Below, in pieces: positions 37,592 through 45,770 of a stretch of DNA of 64,000 bases (position 1 is its first letter; each line of letters begins with the position of its first letter). Origin of the DNA: Chryseobacterium sp. BLS98 (GTDB taxonomy: Bacteria; Bacteroidota; Bacteroidia; Flavobacteriales; Weeksellaceae). The stretch covers positions 372,001-436,000 of the forward strand of contig NZ_LFNF01000005.1 of assembly GCF_001045445.1 (NCBI RefSeq), given 5' to 3'. The notes under the pieces are model-generated. The model was not told where the DNA came from and ran no database searches. It saw nothing but the letters and a program-made list of their open reading frames with translations. Made by a program: the position numbers and the translations under genes.

Positions 37592-37627
37592 AAAGGCAAA
37601 ATCGTTATGCGGGTTTGCCTTTTTTAT
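37592..37627 (+). terminator. probable terminator of the M1 peptidase gene
   Basis: Stem AAAGGCAAA (37592-37600) with TTTGCCTTT (37614-37622), then T-rich sequence. Confidence 0.7.
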
Positions 37628-37635
37628 TTTTACTA

Positions 37636-37740
37636 AATTATTAAGGAGAATTAAGGAGTGGGAATAGTTGAGGTTCCTGATTTATTGAGGGTATTGGATG
37701 ATTTTTAATGCGCTTAAGAACTTAATTCCTCTTAATGGGG
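37636..37740. repeat. imperfect inverted repeat in the M1-M61 intergenic region
   Basis: TTAAGGAGAATTAAG at 37641-37655 is complementary, with two mismatches, to CTTAATTCCTCTTAA at 37721-37735. The same TTAAGGAG and CTTAAT words occur in the palindromic element at 44941-45067, so both may belong to one short intergenic repeat family. Confidence 0.45.
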
Positions 37741-37825
37741 TCAAAAATTTTAAGAAAAGTTTAATATTGTATTTCGTAACAAAATGGTCAAAAAAACTAC
37801 TATTAACTATAAAAATTTAAACTTA

Positions 37826-39682
37826 ATGAGAAAAACAGCAGTGAGTCTGGGTCTTTTCGCCGCTTTCCTGGCCAATGCCCAATCTATAAAAACCACGATT
37901 GATCTTGTGAATGTAAAAGATGACAAGGTAGCCGTTACAATGGAATTTCCGAAAATGAAATCCGGAGATGTCAAATTTCATTTTCCTAAAACCGTTCCGG
38001 GTACCTATTCTGTAGATGATTACGGTCGATTTGTGGAAGGGATCAAATTTTATGATAACAAAGGAAGGGAATTAACCTATACAAAAGTTAATGACAATAC
38101 CTATTCATTGAAAAATGCCCAGGCATTAAGCAAAATAACCTACCTGGTTAATGACAGCTTTGATGATGAAATGGTAAATGAGAAACATAAAGCTGTATTT
38201 TCCCCGTCCGGGACTGATATTGAGGAAGGAAAAATCTACATGATCAATACCCACGGCTTCATCGGGTATATTGACAATATGCAGGATGTGCCTTACCAGC
38301 TAATCGTTCAGAAGCCTGCAGGATTTTATGGAACAACGGCTCTGGTAGACCAGGATAAATCCGATGATACCGATACGTTTACACTGGCCAATTATGCGAA
38401 AGTAACCGATTCTCCGCTGATGTACACCAAACCGGATTATATTACCTTCAATGCAGGAGGAATGGATCTTGTATTGGGCGTTTATTCCCCTACCGGAAAG
38501 TACAAGGCAGCAGACTTTAAAGATAATCTTGAAAAAATGGTACTGGCTCAGAAGAAGTTCCTGGGCGACATGAATACCAATAAAAAATACGCGATCATGC
38601 TGTACCTTTCAGGGGGTGACGGACCGCAGATCAAAGGTTTCGGAGCATTGGAACACCATGAATCTACAAGTGTGGTGCTTCCTGAAATGATGCCTAAAGA
38701 TGCGATCGACAAAACCATTACAGATGTTGTTTCCCATGAATTCTTCCATACCGTGAATCCTTTGAAAACACATTCTGAAGAGATCCATTATTTTGATTAT
38801 GCAGATCCTAAAATGTCCCAACACCTGTGGATGTACGAAGGAGGAACAGAATATTTTGCCAATCTTTTCCAGATTCAGGAAGGCCTGATCAATAAAGACG
38901 AGTTCCTTCACAGAATCAATGAGAAGATCACCAATTCCAAGAATTACGATGATACCATGCCGTTCACGGTGATGAGTAAAAATGTTCTGAAGGATGAATA
39001 TAAAGATCAGTACAGAAACGTATATGAAAAAGGAGCATTGCTGGCGATGTGCCTGGATATTGAACTGAGAAAACTGTCTAACGGGGAAATGGGCTACCGT
39101 GACATGATCAGAAAGCTGTCCCAGAGATTTGGTGAGAACAAACCTTTCAAGGATGATAAGCTGATCGATGAACTGGTAACGGTAACCGGCTATCCGCAGG
39201 TAAAGGATTTCTATAATAAATATATTGCAGGAAACCAACCGACTCCTTACATTGAATACCTGAACATGGTAGGTGTAGAAGCAAAAAAGCAGGATACCCC
39301 TCCTCTTTTCTGGTTTATCAAAGATCCGAACCAGACAGGTTATAATGAAAAGAATAAAACATTTGTATTTGATGAAAGCTCCGCATTGTCTCCTTTCGCA
39401 AAAAGTGTAGGATTTAAAATCACTGACGAAATTCTCGCTCTGGATGGCAAAACCGTCAATATTCAGAATGTGCAGGATTTTATCGGTTATGCAAAATCGA
39501 TCAAGGAAGGACAAAATGTTACAGTGACCATCCTTAGAAAAAATGGTGATAAGGCTGATAAAATGAACCTTACAGGGAAAGCTATTCTGGATAAAATGAC
39601 CGTAGAAACCTTAAATTATAAGGCAAATCCAACTCCGGAAGAACAGAAATTGCAAAACCAGTGGTTAACCGGGAAAAAATAA
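37826..39682 (+). CDS. M61 family metallopeptidase with PDZ domain, secreted
   Basis: 618 residues from the preferred ATG at 37826 (MRKTAVSLGLFAAFLANAQS, a clean signal peptide); an in-frame ATG 42 bases upstream would only add a polar tail before it. An N-terminal beta domain is followed by the gluzincin site HEFFHTVNP (304-308) with the third ligand Glu338 in YEGGTEYFANLF, and a C-terminal PDZ domain (about 525-590; SVGFKITDEILALDG). M61 enzymes cut after Gly or Ala. It follows the M1 gene but has its own upstream region. Confidence 0.93.
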   Translation: MRKTAVSLGLFAAFLANAQSIKTTIDLVNVKDDKVAVTMEFPKMKSGDVKFHFPKTVPGTYSVDDYGRFVEGIKFYDNKGRELTYTKVNDNTYSLKNAQALSKITYLVNDSFDDEMVNEKHKAVFSPSGTDIEEGKIYMINTHGFIGYIDNMQDVPYQLIVQKPAGFYGTTALVDQDKSDDTDTFTLANYAKVTDSPLMYTKPDYITFNAGGMDLVLGVYSPTGKYKAADFKDNLEKMVLAQKKFLGDMNTNKKYAIMLYLSGGDGPQIKGFGALEHHESTSVVLPEMMPKDAIDKTITDVVSHEFFHTVNPLKTHSEEIHYFDYADPKMSQHLWMYEGGTEYFANLFQIQEGLINKDEFLHRINEKITNSKNYDDTMPFTVMSKNVLKDEYKDQYRNVYEKGALLAMCLDIELRKLSNGEMGYRDMIRKLSQRFGENKPFKDDKLIDELVTVTGYPQVKDFYNKYIAGNQPTPYIEYLNMVGVEAKKQDTPPLFWFIKDPNQTGYNEKNKTFVFDESSALSPFAKSVGFKITDEILALDGKTVNIQNVQDFIGYAKSIKEGQNVTVTILRKNGDKADKMNLTGKAILDKMTVETLNYKANPTPEEQKLQNQWLTGKK

Positions 39683-39706
39683 TGATTTAAAAATGAACAG
39701 TTAATA

Positions 39707-39737
39707 GAAAAGCGGGAAATAAATTTCCCGCTTTTTT
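39707..39737. terminator. bidirectional terminator between the M61 peptidase and the metallo-beta-lactamase
   Basis: Stem AAAGCGGGAAAT (39709-39720) with ATTTCCCGCTTT (39723-39734), flanked by A on the left and T on the right; serves both convergent genes. Confidence 0.85.
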
Positions 39738-39752
39738 GTATTCCGTATTTTA

Positions 39753-40481
39753 CTATTGTTTTTGTTGATCCAAAAGCTCCAGTGTATGTTTTACATGGTC
39801 ATTGCCTTTCCACTCATCATGACCCGGGATTACCTTTGCAGTGGAAGGGTATTTAGCCTGCAGTTTTTTCATGGTTGCCGGCCATTGCTCTACATTAGCC
39901 TCTCCAGTATATCCAAGATCAACTGCTGCACTGCTTTTTACTAAGCAGCCACCGTCCAGGACGTTATATTTTGGAAACCAAACCACCACGTTATCTGCCG
40001 TGTGCCCTTCACCTAAGAAATCTACAGTGAACTCTTCACCGCCTATTTTATAGGTCTTTCCCACTTTTGTTAATTTAGTGGAAGTTGCTTTTCCTTCTTT
40101 CTTCAGAAATTCATTGGTTTTGGCCGTAGCATAGGTCGGGATTCCTTTTTTATTGTAAAAACTAAGGTCTCCGGCCCTGTCAGCATGTGAATGCGTTGCA
40201 AATACAGCGATTACCGGTAAGTTATGACGTTTCTTTATGGTATCCATAAGGCTTTGATACTGGGTTTTCTGCCATGGAACATCAAACAGGACCACCCCTT
40301 TTTTAGTAATCAGGTAAAGCGCATTGGTTGAATATTCTTTGCCTTCAAAAACTCCGAAGGTCTTATACAGATAAAGTTGCTTGCCAAAAGGCTGCTCGAT
40401 TACAAAGTCACGAACCTGTGCATTAAAAAAATTAATTAAGAACAGAGACAACACAGTCAAAACCCTAACATTTTTCCTCAT
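39753..40481 (-). CDS. subclass B1 metallo-beta-lactamase, IND/CGB-like
   Basis: 242 residues with a signal peptide ending FFNAQ, so periplasmic. All zinc ligands are present: His97, His99 and Asp101 in HSHADRAGD, His160 in GEGHTADN, Cys179 in GGCLVKS and His221 in PGHDEWKG. This is the intact B1 set that hydrolyses carbapenems and most other beta-lactams. Blocks such as KKGVVLFDVPW and VEQWPATMKKL match the chromosomal IND/CGB enzymes of Chryseobacterium. It is monocistronic; an operator-like palindrome lies upstream. The exact subtype cannot be named without alignment. Confidence 0.95.
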   Translation of the reverse strand: MRKNVRVLTVLSLFLINFFNAQVRDFVIEQPFGKQLYLYKTFGVFEGKEYSTNALYLITKKGVVLFDVPWQKTQYQSLMDTIKKRHNLPVIAVFATHSHADRAGDLSFYNKKGIPTYATAKTNEFLKKEGKATSTKLTKVGKTYKIGGEEFTVDFLGEGHTADNVVVWFPKYNVLDGGCLVKSSAAVDLGYTGEANVEQWPATMKKLQAKYPSTAKVIPGHDEWKGNDHVKHTLELLDQQKQ

Positions 40482-40530
40482 AATTTTTTATAGTATTTAA
40501 ATTGATTTACCGAAATATAAATTCTGGAAC

Positions 40531-40554
40531 GGAACAATTGATATGAATTGTACC
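40531..40554 (-). promoter_or_regulatory. operator-like palindrome upstream of the metallo-beta-lactamase
   Basis: Arms GGAACAATT (40531-40539) and AATTGTACC (40546-40554) are complementary except at one position, separated by GATATG. It is 50 bases upstream of the ATG and just upstream of a near-consensus -7 box (TATATTTC, complement of 40512-40519), overlapping the -33 zone. Confidence 0.5.
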
Positions 40555-40706
40555 CGGAAGAAGTGTAAATTTATTTATTATTTCGTTTAAACCGATCCAC
40601 ATCAGAAGGATTTAACTTATTTTAATACTATGTCAGCTAAGCAATTTTTGTATTTTATCAGAGAAATATTTATGACAATGAAATCATCAAAATAACCAAT
40701 TTATGT

Positions 40707-41858
40707 TTATGCTTTTTTAATGGTGATTCTGAATGTACTTCCCTTTCCTACTTCAGTCTGGGAAACTTTAATATCTCCGTTATGGTATTCATGAATAACC
40801 CTTCTCGCCAGTGAAAGTCCAAGTCCCCAGCCTCTTTTCTTAGTTGAATATCCGGGTTTAAAGGCATTTCTGGCCTGCTGCTTGGTCATTCCGCTTCCGG
40901 AATCTTTTACCTCGATGAGGATATTTTTATTCCTTTCAAAAACAGACATGTCCAATGTACCTTCCCCTTTCATGGCATCTACGGCATTTTTCACAAGATT
41001 TTCAATCACCCAGCTCATCAGGATCTTATTGTGAGGAACCAGAATGGTATATGTCGGAAGGTGCAGACTGAAGTTGATCTTTTTTGAAATTCTTGTTTTG
41101 AGATAATTATAATTCTCTACAATCGTTTCATTGAAATTCATGTCATTCAGTTCAGGGACAGACCCGATTTTAGAAAAACGCTCGGAGATGGTCCTCAGTC
41201 TTTCAATATCTTTTTCCATTTCGTGTACCCCTTCGGACTCCGGATTATCCAGCTTCATGATCTCCATCCAGCCTATCATCGAGGATAAAGGTGTTCCGAT
41301 CTGGTGAGCAGTTTCTTTAGCGAGTCCGGCCCAGAGATAGCCTTCATCCGTTTTTTTAATGGTCCTTAAAAACCAGAATGAAAACAGGAAATAGCAAAGA
41401 ATAAAAAAGCCCAGTATAAAAGGGGAATACCTTAAATCGTTCAGTAACCGTGAGTTGTCATAATAAACAAACTGGTTATTTCCTTCGGGAATTTTAATTT
41501 CGATCGGAGGATAGCTTTTTGCCATTTTTTTAGCCAGAAGGGTGATCTGTACGGGATCATTTTCTATTTCCTGAGGAATATTTTTATGAACCATAGGCCT
41601 ATCATCCTTGTCCAGTACAATCATTGGAATCGTATTGTTGGAACTGTATATTTTAAGGATCAGTTCCTGAACTTCAAGGCTTGGGGTCACTTCCTGCTGA
41701 AATTTCAGGGCACTTACCAGGATATCTACCCGCTTGATTTCTTCTTTTCGGAGGAAATTGATAAGAATCGTTGAAGCAACCACAATAGTGACGACTACCA
41801 CAGTCATCAGCAAAAATATGATCCAGTTATTCAGCCTGGTAAGTATGGATTTCCTCAA
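40707..41858 (-). CDS. sensor histidine kinase without adjacent response regulator
   Basis: 383 residues: TM helix at about 10-35, a periplasmic domain of about 100 residues, TM at about 145-165, then the H-box ETAHQIGTPLSSMIGWMEIM, an N-box (VIENLVKNAVDAM), and G-boxes DSGSGMT and GWGLGLSLARRV. The HQIGTP phospho-acceptor form is common in Bacteroidota. The stop of dacB is 7 bases upstream of its start, so the two form one transcript, hinting at envelope or peptidoglycan sensing. No response regulator is encoded nearby. Confidence 0.92.
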   Translation of the reverse strand: MRKSILTRLNNWIIFLLMTVVVVTIVVASTILINFLRKEEIKRVDILVSALKFQQEVTPSLEVQELILKIYSSNNTIPMIVLDKDDRPMVHKNIPQEIENDPVQITLLAKKMAKSYPPIEIKIPEGNNQFVYYDNSRLLNDLRYSPFILGFFILCYFLFSFWFLRTIKKTDEGYLWAGLAKETAHQIGTPLSSMIGWMEIMKLDNPESEGVHEMEKDIERLRTISERFSKIGSVPELNDMNFNETIVENYNYLKTRISKKINFSLHLPTYTILVPHNKILMSWVIENLVKNAVDAMKGEGTLDMSVFERNKNILIEVKDSGSGMTKQQARNAFKPGYSTKKRGWGLGLSLARRVIHEYHNGDIKVSQTEVGKGSTFRITIKKA

Positions 41859-41865
41859 AGTTCTT

Positions 41866-43236
41866 TTATTTTAAAACATTCAGAATTTTCTGCAGTTCAG
41901 CTCCTCCGCTACCCTGATAATTATTAATAATGATTGAAAATACATATTTTTTGCCATCTTTTGCGGTATGATATCCTGCAAAAGATTTGGTATCCCTCAT
42001 TGTTCCGCTTTTCATCTTCATTCCGTTATCCTGAGTCGGAAAGCCATCATAATACGCATCAAACCACGGCTGTTTTTTCGCATACAGTAAAGCCTGGACT
42101 TCAGCTTTGGCGGCTACATAATTCTGTGGCGAAAGTCCGCTTCCATCAGCAAAATTAATCATATTCGGGTTGATTCCTTTGGATTTCCAGAATTCTTTCA
42201 GATAAGCAACCCCGCTTTTGAAGCTGGAATTTCCTTTCTTTTCTTTTCCCAGAGTTTTAATTAAGGTTTCCCCATACATATTGACACTTTTCCTTAAAAA
42301 CCAATATATAATTTTATCCAAAGTTGGGGACTGGTAAGTAAGAATAATATTCTTTGCAGCTCCGGGAACCTGCTTTCCTTCCATTTCAAGCTGTGACACT
42401 GTCATTACATTCCCTGAAACTTCAACGCCCGATTCTTTAAGCCATTGCTTCACCTCTGTGCCCAGCTGTAATGGCGGGTTAGGAACAGACCCGGAAACGG
42501 TAACTGTTTTTCCTGCCGGCAATGTACCGTTGATTAACGCTACATCGGAATACGGTGCAGTGAAAATAAGGCTCTGATCCGAACTTCCTCCTGCTTTCAG
42601 GTCATTCAGCCATTTTACATTTTCTAAAGGATACGAAAATCCTTTAAACTCTGTGCCGGCAATATTGATATCGAATTGGTTTTCCCTCCAGTTGATCCCC
42701 CAGACTCCTGCTCCATAATAATTACCTAGATCATCCCAGGGCCATCCGCCGGGAATTGTCTGATGGTCAAAATAAGAATCATCAATGACCAGATTGCCGG
42801 AAATTTTTGTAATCCCTGACTTTTTCAGAGCTTCAATCAATTTATTTTTAAAGTTTTCAGGCTTATAGGCATCGTACCGCCAGCTTCCCAATGTGGGGTC
42901 ACCATTTGAACTGATGACAAAATCCCCGTTCAGAATTCCTGCAGATAAGGTTCCTGAATATCCTGCCGTTGTTTTATACGTATAATTTTTACCTAAAGTT
43001 TCAAGAGCTGCACCGGCAGTGAAAATTTTCTGTGTGGAAGCTGTTGACAGCCCTTTATTACCCTCATATTCATATATAAACGTTCCGTTATCATCAGTAA
43101 CGTAAAATGATAAGCCGGATGAAACCGCTCCTGAAGAATCCATAAGGTCTTTAGTCGCTTTATCCAGCTTCTGAGCAATATTCTGGGCAGATATTACCTG
43201 AACCGACAGTATAAGAACTGCAAGTGTTTTTTTCAT
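41866..43236 (-). CDS. dacB: D-alanyl-D-alanine carboxypeptidase/endopeptidase, PBP4 type (S13)
   Basis: 456 residues with a signal peptide ending VISAQ. The penicillin-binding triad of motifs is present: SxxK as STQK (67-70), SxN as SVN in FLRKSVNMYGETL, and KTG as KSG in GMKMKSGTMRDT; the S13 block DGSGLSPQNYV is also there. It trims or cuts peptidoglycan cross-links in the periplasm. Co-transcribed with a sensor kinase that starts 7 bases after its stop. Confidence 0.94.
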   Translation of the reverse strand: MKKTLAVLILSVQVISAQNIAQKLDKATKDLMDSSGAVSSGLSFYVTDDNGTFIYEYEGNKGLSTASTQKIFTAGAALETLGKNYTYKTTAGYSGTLSAGILNGDFVISSNGDPTLGSWRYDAYKPENFKNKLIEALKKSGITKISGNLVIDDSYFDHQTIPGGWPWDDLGNYYGAGVWGINWRENQFDINIAGTEFKGFSYPLENVKWLNDLKAGGSSDQSLIFTAPYSDVALINGTLPAGKTVTVSGSVPNPPLQLGTEVKQWLKESGVEVSGNVMTVSQLEMEGKQVPGAAKNIILTYQSPTLDKIIYWFLRKSVNMYGETLIKTLGKEKKGNSSFKSGVAYLKEFWKSKGINPNMINFADGSGLSPQNYVAAKAEVQALLYAKKQPWFDAYYDGFPTQDNGMKMKSGTMRDTKSFAGYHTAKDGKKYVFSIIINNYQGSGGAELQKILNVLK

Positions 43237-43270
43237 GACAAGGTTGTTATAATCTAAATTTAAATTCCAA

Positions 43271-43295
43271 TGCTTCGACTTCGCTCAGCATGACA
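43271..43295. repeat. copy of a dispersed intergenic repeat
   Basis: TGCTTCGACTTCGCTCAGCATGACA: its ends TGCT/AGCA can pair, and it is GC-rich in an AT-rich gap. From memory near-identical words recur in intergenic DNA of many Bacteroidota genomes; only this copy is in the window. The rest of the gap 43237-43420 holds nothing else I can name. Confidence 0.45.
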
Positions 43296-43420
43296 TTCCA
43301 ATACTATTTAATTAATCAGTTGTTATTCTGGATATTGAGTGAAAGTTTTCCAATGGCTTTACAAAAAATGATACCAATTTCTGATCAAATATAATAAAAA
43401 TAAGAGCTTACTTTTGGCGT

Positions 43421-44113
43421 TTAAAGGAGAGTCCCCGCCTCTATTTCGTAAGGTTCTTTACCTTTTTCAAAGATTCTTGTGAGCTCGGTTCCTTCTACTG
43501 TGATCCTGTCTCCTGTTCTTCTGATCCAGTTTCCTTCACGAAGGCCGATGACTTTCAGATCATTTTGGGTCAGGAATTCTTTGATTCTCATTTCTCTTGT
43601 TTCCCCGTTATGCTTCAGTTCAGGATTCGGGTCAAGGTAATGCGGATTAAGGTTGAAAGGAACAAGTCCCATACAGTCAAAACTTGGCGGATAAACAATA
43701 GGCATATCGTTCGTGGTTTTCATGTTCTGTCCTCCGATATTGCTTCCGGCACTGCAGCCGAGATAGGCTTTTCCGGACTCGACGTTTTCCTTCAGAACAT
43801 CCATCAGGCCTTCTTCATGCAAAGTTTTTACCAGTAAGAATGTGTTTCCTCCTCCTGTAAAATATCCTTGGGCGCTGTTCAGAGCTTCTGTTTTATTTTC
43901 AAACTCATGAAGACCTTTTACTTTAATATGAATAGTTTCAAAGAAAGAGCGTGCCTTCGCCGTGTATTCATCATGCGACATTCCGCCAGGTCTGGCAAAA
44001 GGAACGAAAATAATTTCGTCAATTCCCTGATAAAGCTTTATTATTTCTTTTCTCAGGTATTCCAGATATTCTCCTCCGAAAACAGTAGACGTTGATGCTA
44101 ATATGATATTCAT
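43421..44113 (-). CDS. pepE: peptidase E (S51, alpha-aspartyl dipeptidase)
   Basis: 230 residues, the family length. The nucleophile elbow GCSAGSN carries Ser121 and the family blocks YFTGGGNTFLL and NPHYLDPNP are present, the latter with the His of the triad. It hydrolyses Asp-X dipeptides in the cytosol. Monocistronic: -7 box TATCTTTG (complement of 44149-44156) 36 bases before the ATG. Confidence 0.93.
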   Translation of the reverse strand: MNIILASTSTVFGGEYLEYLRKEIIKLYQGIDEIIFVPFARPGGMSHDEYTAKARSFFETIHIKVKGLHEFENKTEALNSAQGYFTGGGNTFLLVKTLHEEGLMDVLKENVESGKAYLGCSAGSNIGGQNMKTTNDMPIVYPPSFDCMGLVPFNLNPHYLDPNPELKHNGETREMRIKEFLTQNDLKVIGLREGNWIRRTGDRITVEGTELTRIFEKGKEPYEIEAGTLL

Positions 44114-44148
44114 ACCGTAAATTTTGTTGATTATTAAAAATTGATTTA

Positions 44149-44156
44149 CAAAGATA
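44149..44156 (-). promoter_or_regulatory. -7 promoter box of pepE
   Basis: TATCTTTG on the minus strand, an exact TAnnTTTG match 36 bases before the start. Confidence 0.55.
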
Positions 44157-44303
44157 GAATCAATCGCTAACGAATCAAAAATTAAGCTAAAAAAAATAGT
44201 ATAGCCGTTAATATCTTCTAAAAAAACTTAAAGCTTCTAAAATTTTAGCTTTTATGGAATTATTATTGGATTTCAAACTATAGAATTTTAAAATGTTAAG
44301 ATT

Positions 44304-44879
44304 ATGAAAATGGCTAAAATTAATATCAAAAACCTATTTTTAGGATTACTATTTGCAGGAACGGCAAGTTTGGTGAATGCGCAAACAACCAAAGTTGATA
44401 CTGCTACCAACACTACTACAACTAATACTACTACAACCGCTACTGTTCAGGCAGGAAGCAATTCAACCATTGAAGGTCTGAAAAAACAGATTGAAGCCAA
44501 TCCAAAAGATACGGATGCACTGGCAAAACTTGCCGGAGCCTATCAGGACGCATCAGATTGGACCAATGCAGTTGATACATGGAAAAAAATATCTGTTTTA
44601 TTGCCGGACTGGGCTCCGTCTTACTACAGCCAGGCTTATGCCTATCAGTCCGCTAAAGATGATGCCAATGCAAAACTTGCCTATGAGAAGTATATTGCGA
44701 CTGTAAAGCCTGAAGAAGTAGAACAAAATAAGAAAAATCTGGCATATGCCTATTTTTATCTTGCCTTTGCAGAACAAAAAAGTGACCCTGCTAAAGCTAA
44801 AGAACATATTGCTAAATCTATAGAATATGATCCTACCAATCAGGATGCTTTAAAGCTTAGCAAAACTTTGAATTCATAG
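44304..44879 (+). CDS. secreted tetratricopeptide-repeat protein
   Basis: 191 residues. Signal peptide (ends LVNAQ), then a Thr/Asn-rich linker (about 28-50; ATNTTTTNTTTTATV) encoded by runs of ACT and ACA, then about three TPR units (about 55-190; DTDALAKLAGAYQDASDW, PSYYSQAYAYQSAKDD, DPAKAKEHIAKSIEYDP). Likely a periplasmic or outer-membrane-associated protein-interaction scaffold. No partner gene is evident. Confidence 0.85.
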   Translation: MKMAKINIKNLFLGLLFAGTASLVNAQTTKVDTATNTTTTNTTTTATVQAGSNSTIEGLKKQIEANPKDTDALAKLAGAYQDASDWTNAVDTWKKISVLLPDWAPSYYSQAYAYQSAKDDANAKLAYEKYIATVKPEEVEQNKKNLAYAYFYLAFAEQKSDPAKAKEHIAKSIEYDPTNQDALKLSKTLNS

Positions 44880-44888
44880 TTAAAAACA

Positions 44889-44917
44889 AAATCCGGAAAA
44901 AATTTCCGGATTTTTTA
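44889..44917 (+). terminator. intrinsic terminator of the TPR gene
   Basis: Stem AAATCCGGAAA with TTTCCGGATTT and a T6 tract, 10 bases past the stop. Confidence 0.85.
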
Positions 44918-44940
44918 TGTGCTTAAATATTTTTAAATGC

Positions 44941-45067
44941 TGTTTTTAACCATTAAGATTTACTAAGTGATTAAGATTATTAAGGAGAAATAACATTATT
45001 CTAATCATCAGAATAATTCAACTTAATTATTCTTAATTTTTTAATTTTCCTTAATGGTTTGAAAACA
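44941..45067. repeat. palindromic intergenic element with terminal inverted repeats
   Basis: 127 bases bounded by TGTTTTTAACCATTAAG (44941-44957) and CTTAATGGTTTGAAAACA (45050-45067), which are complementary apart from one mismatch and one gap. The interior has further paired words and a central 7-bp palindrome TTATTCT/AGAATAA (44997-45003 with 45010-45016). It encodes no protein. The shape resembles a miniature inverted-repeat element; no flanking target duplication was established. Confidence 0.5.
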
Positions 45068-45081
45068 GTTCTTTAAGTTAA

Positions 45082-45570
45082 CTATTCGATTCTTTTACCA
45101 AAGAAATCGGTTTCACCATGCAGATGCCGGATGATCTTTCCGATATTCCTTTCGATACTGGCATCCGTTTTCAGGTTATTGATATATCGGATCAGTTCAT
45201 GTCTTCTGGACTGAGTAAGGTTTTCAAAATTACGGACCGCTACAGGACTTTCCTTAATAGCTGCATCCAGCTTTGGATGTATGGAGATACTTCTGTCCGA
45301 ATCATCATATTCTATTGAAATCTCCAGAGTTTCACCAATTCGTTTAGGGGAATTTTTCAACATTAAAAGATTGACATAGAGTCTCCACTCCCCCAAATAT
45401 TTCATCAGGTTCTGCTTAAATTCTTTTCCGTTGACGGTTCCTTTTACGGGAACAGGGCTTTTGTCCTTTCCCGCTTCCCTGAAAATGTCAGTTAAGATAT
45501 CTTCAGGAACGAAAACAAAAGGATTGATCCCGATAATTTCCAGTGCGGCTGTAAAACTCTTGCTTTTCAT
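45082..45570 (-). CDS. YdeI/OmpD-associated family protein (DUF1905 plus C-terminal OmdA domain)
   Basis: 162 residues. The N-terminal beta-barrel-like DUF1905 part (about 1-90; KGTVNGKEFKQNLMKYLGEWRLYVN) is followed by a helical OmdA-type tail (about 115-155; SRRHELIRYINNLKTDASIERNIGKIIRHL). Relatives were tied to bacteriocin or antimicrobial-peptide resistance, but the biochemical role is unknown. I chose ATG at 45570; a TTG three codons upstream overlaps the -7 box TACATTTG (complement of 45577-45584). The ATG then lies about where transcription starts, so the message may be leaderless. Confidence 0.82.
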   Translation of the reverse strand: MKSKSFTAALEIIGINPFVFVPEDILTDIFREAGKDKSPVPVKGTVNGKEFKQNLMKYLGEWRLYVNLLMLKNSPKRIGETLEISIEYDDSDRSISIHPKLDAAIKESPVAVRNFENLTQSRRHELIRYINNLKTDASIERNIGKIIRHLHGETDFFGKRIE

Positions 45571-45576
45571 GTTTAA

Positions 45577-45584
45577 CAAATGTA
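45577..45584 (-). promoter_or_regulatory. -7 promoter box of the YdeI-like gene, almost touching its ATG
   Basis: TACATTTG on the minus strand, ending 7 bases before the ATG at 45570, which predicts a leaderless or nearly leaderless mRNA. Confidence 0.5.
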
Positions 45585-45670
45585 GTGTTTTATGGGAAAT
45601 GTTGAGTTTGAGTGTCTGAAAGTTTGAGAAAGTATACTATAAATTATCCTTTACAATTTTTTCCTCCATC

Positions 45671-45705
45671 TTCTAACTTCTAACTTCTAACTTCTAACTT
45701 CTAAC
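45671..45705. repeat. heptamer tandem repeat (TTCTAAC)5
   Basis: Five perfect copies of TTCTAAC in the divergent region between the YdeI-like gene and tal, ending 35 bases upstream of the tal -7 box. Copy number could vary by slippage and alter promoter geometry. Confidence 0.9.
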
Positions 45706-45739
45706 AAAATTAAAATTTTCCACTCACAAAGGGAATCAT

Positions 45740-45747
45740 TATCTTTG
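45740..45747 (+). promoter_or_regulatory. -7 promoter box of tal
   Basis: TATCTTTG, an exact TAnnTTTG match 23 bases before the ATG. Confidence 0.6.
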
Positions 45748-45770
45748 CAGGAATAAATCTATCGAACGAA

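Noticed and set aside
38609-39514. Long minus-strand reading frame of about 300 codons
   Set aside because: It lies entirely within the M61 peptidase gene, has no recognisable protein features and is the codon-bias shadow of that gene.
45671-45705. Heptamer array considered as a CRISPR or part of one
   Set aside because: The units are 7 bases with no spacers and no cas genes are in the window.
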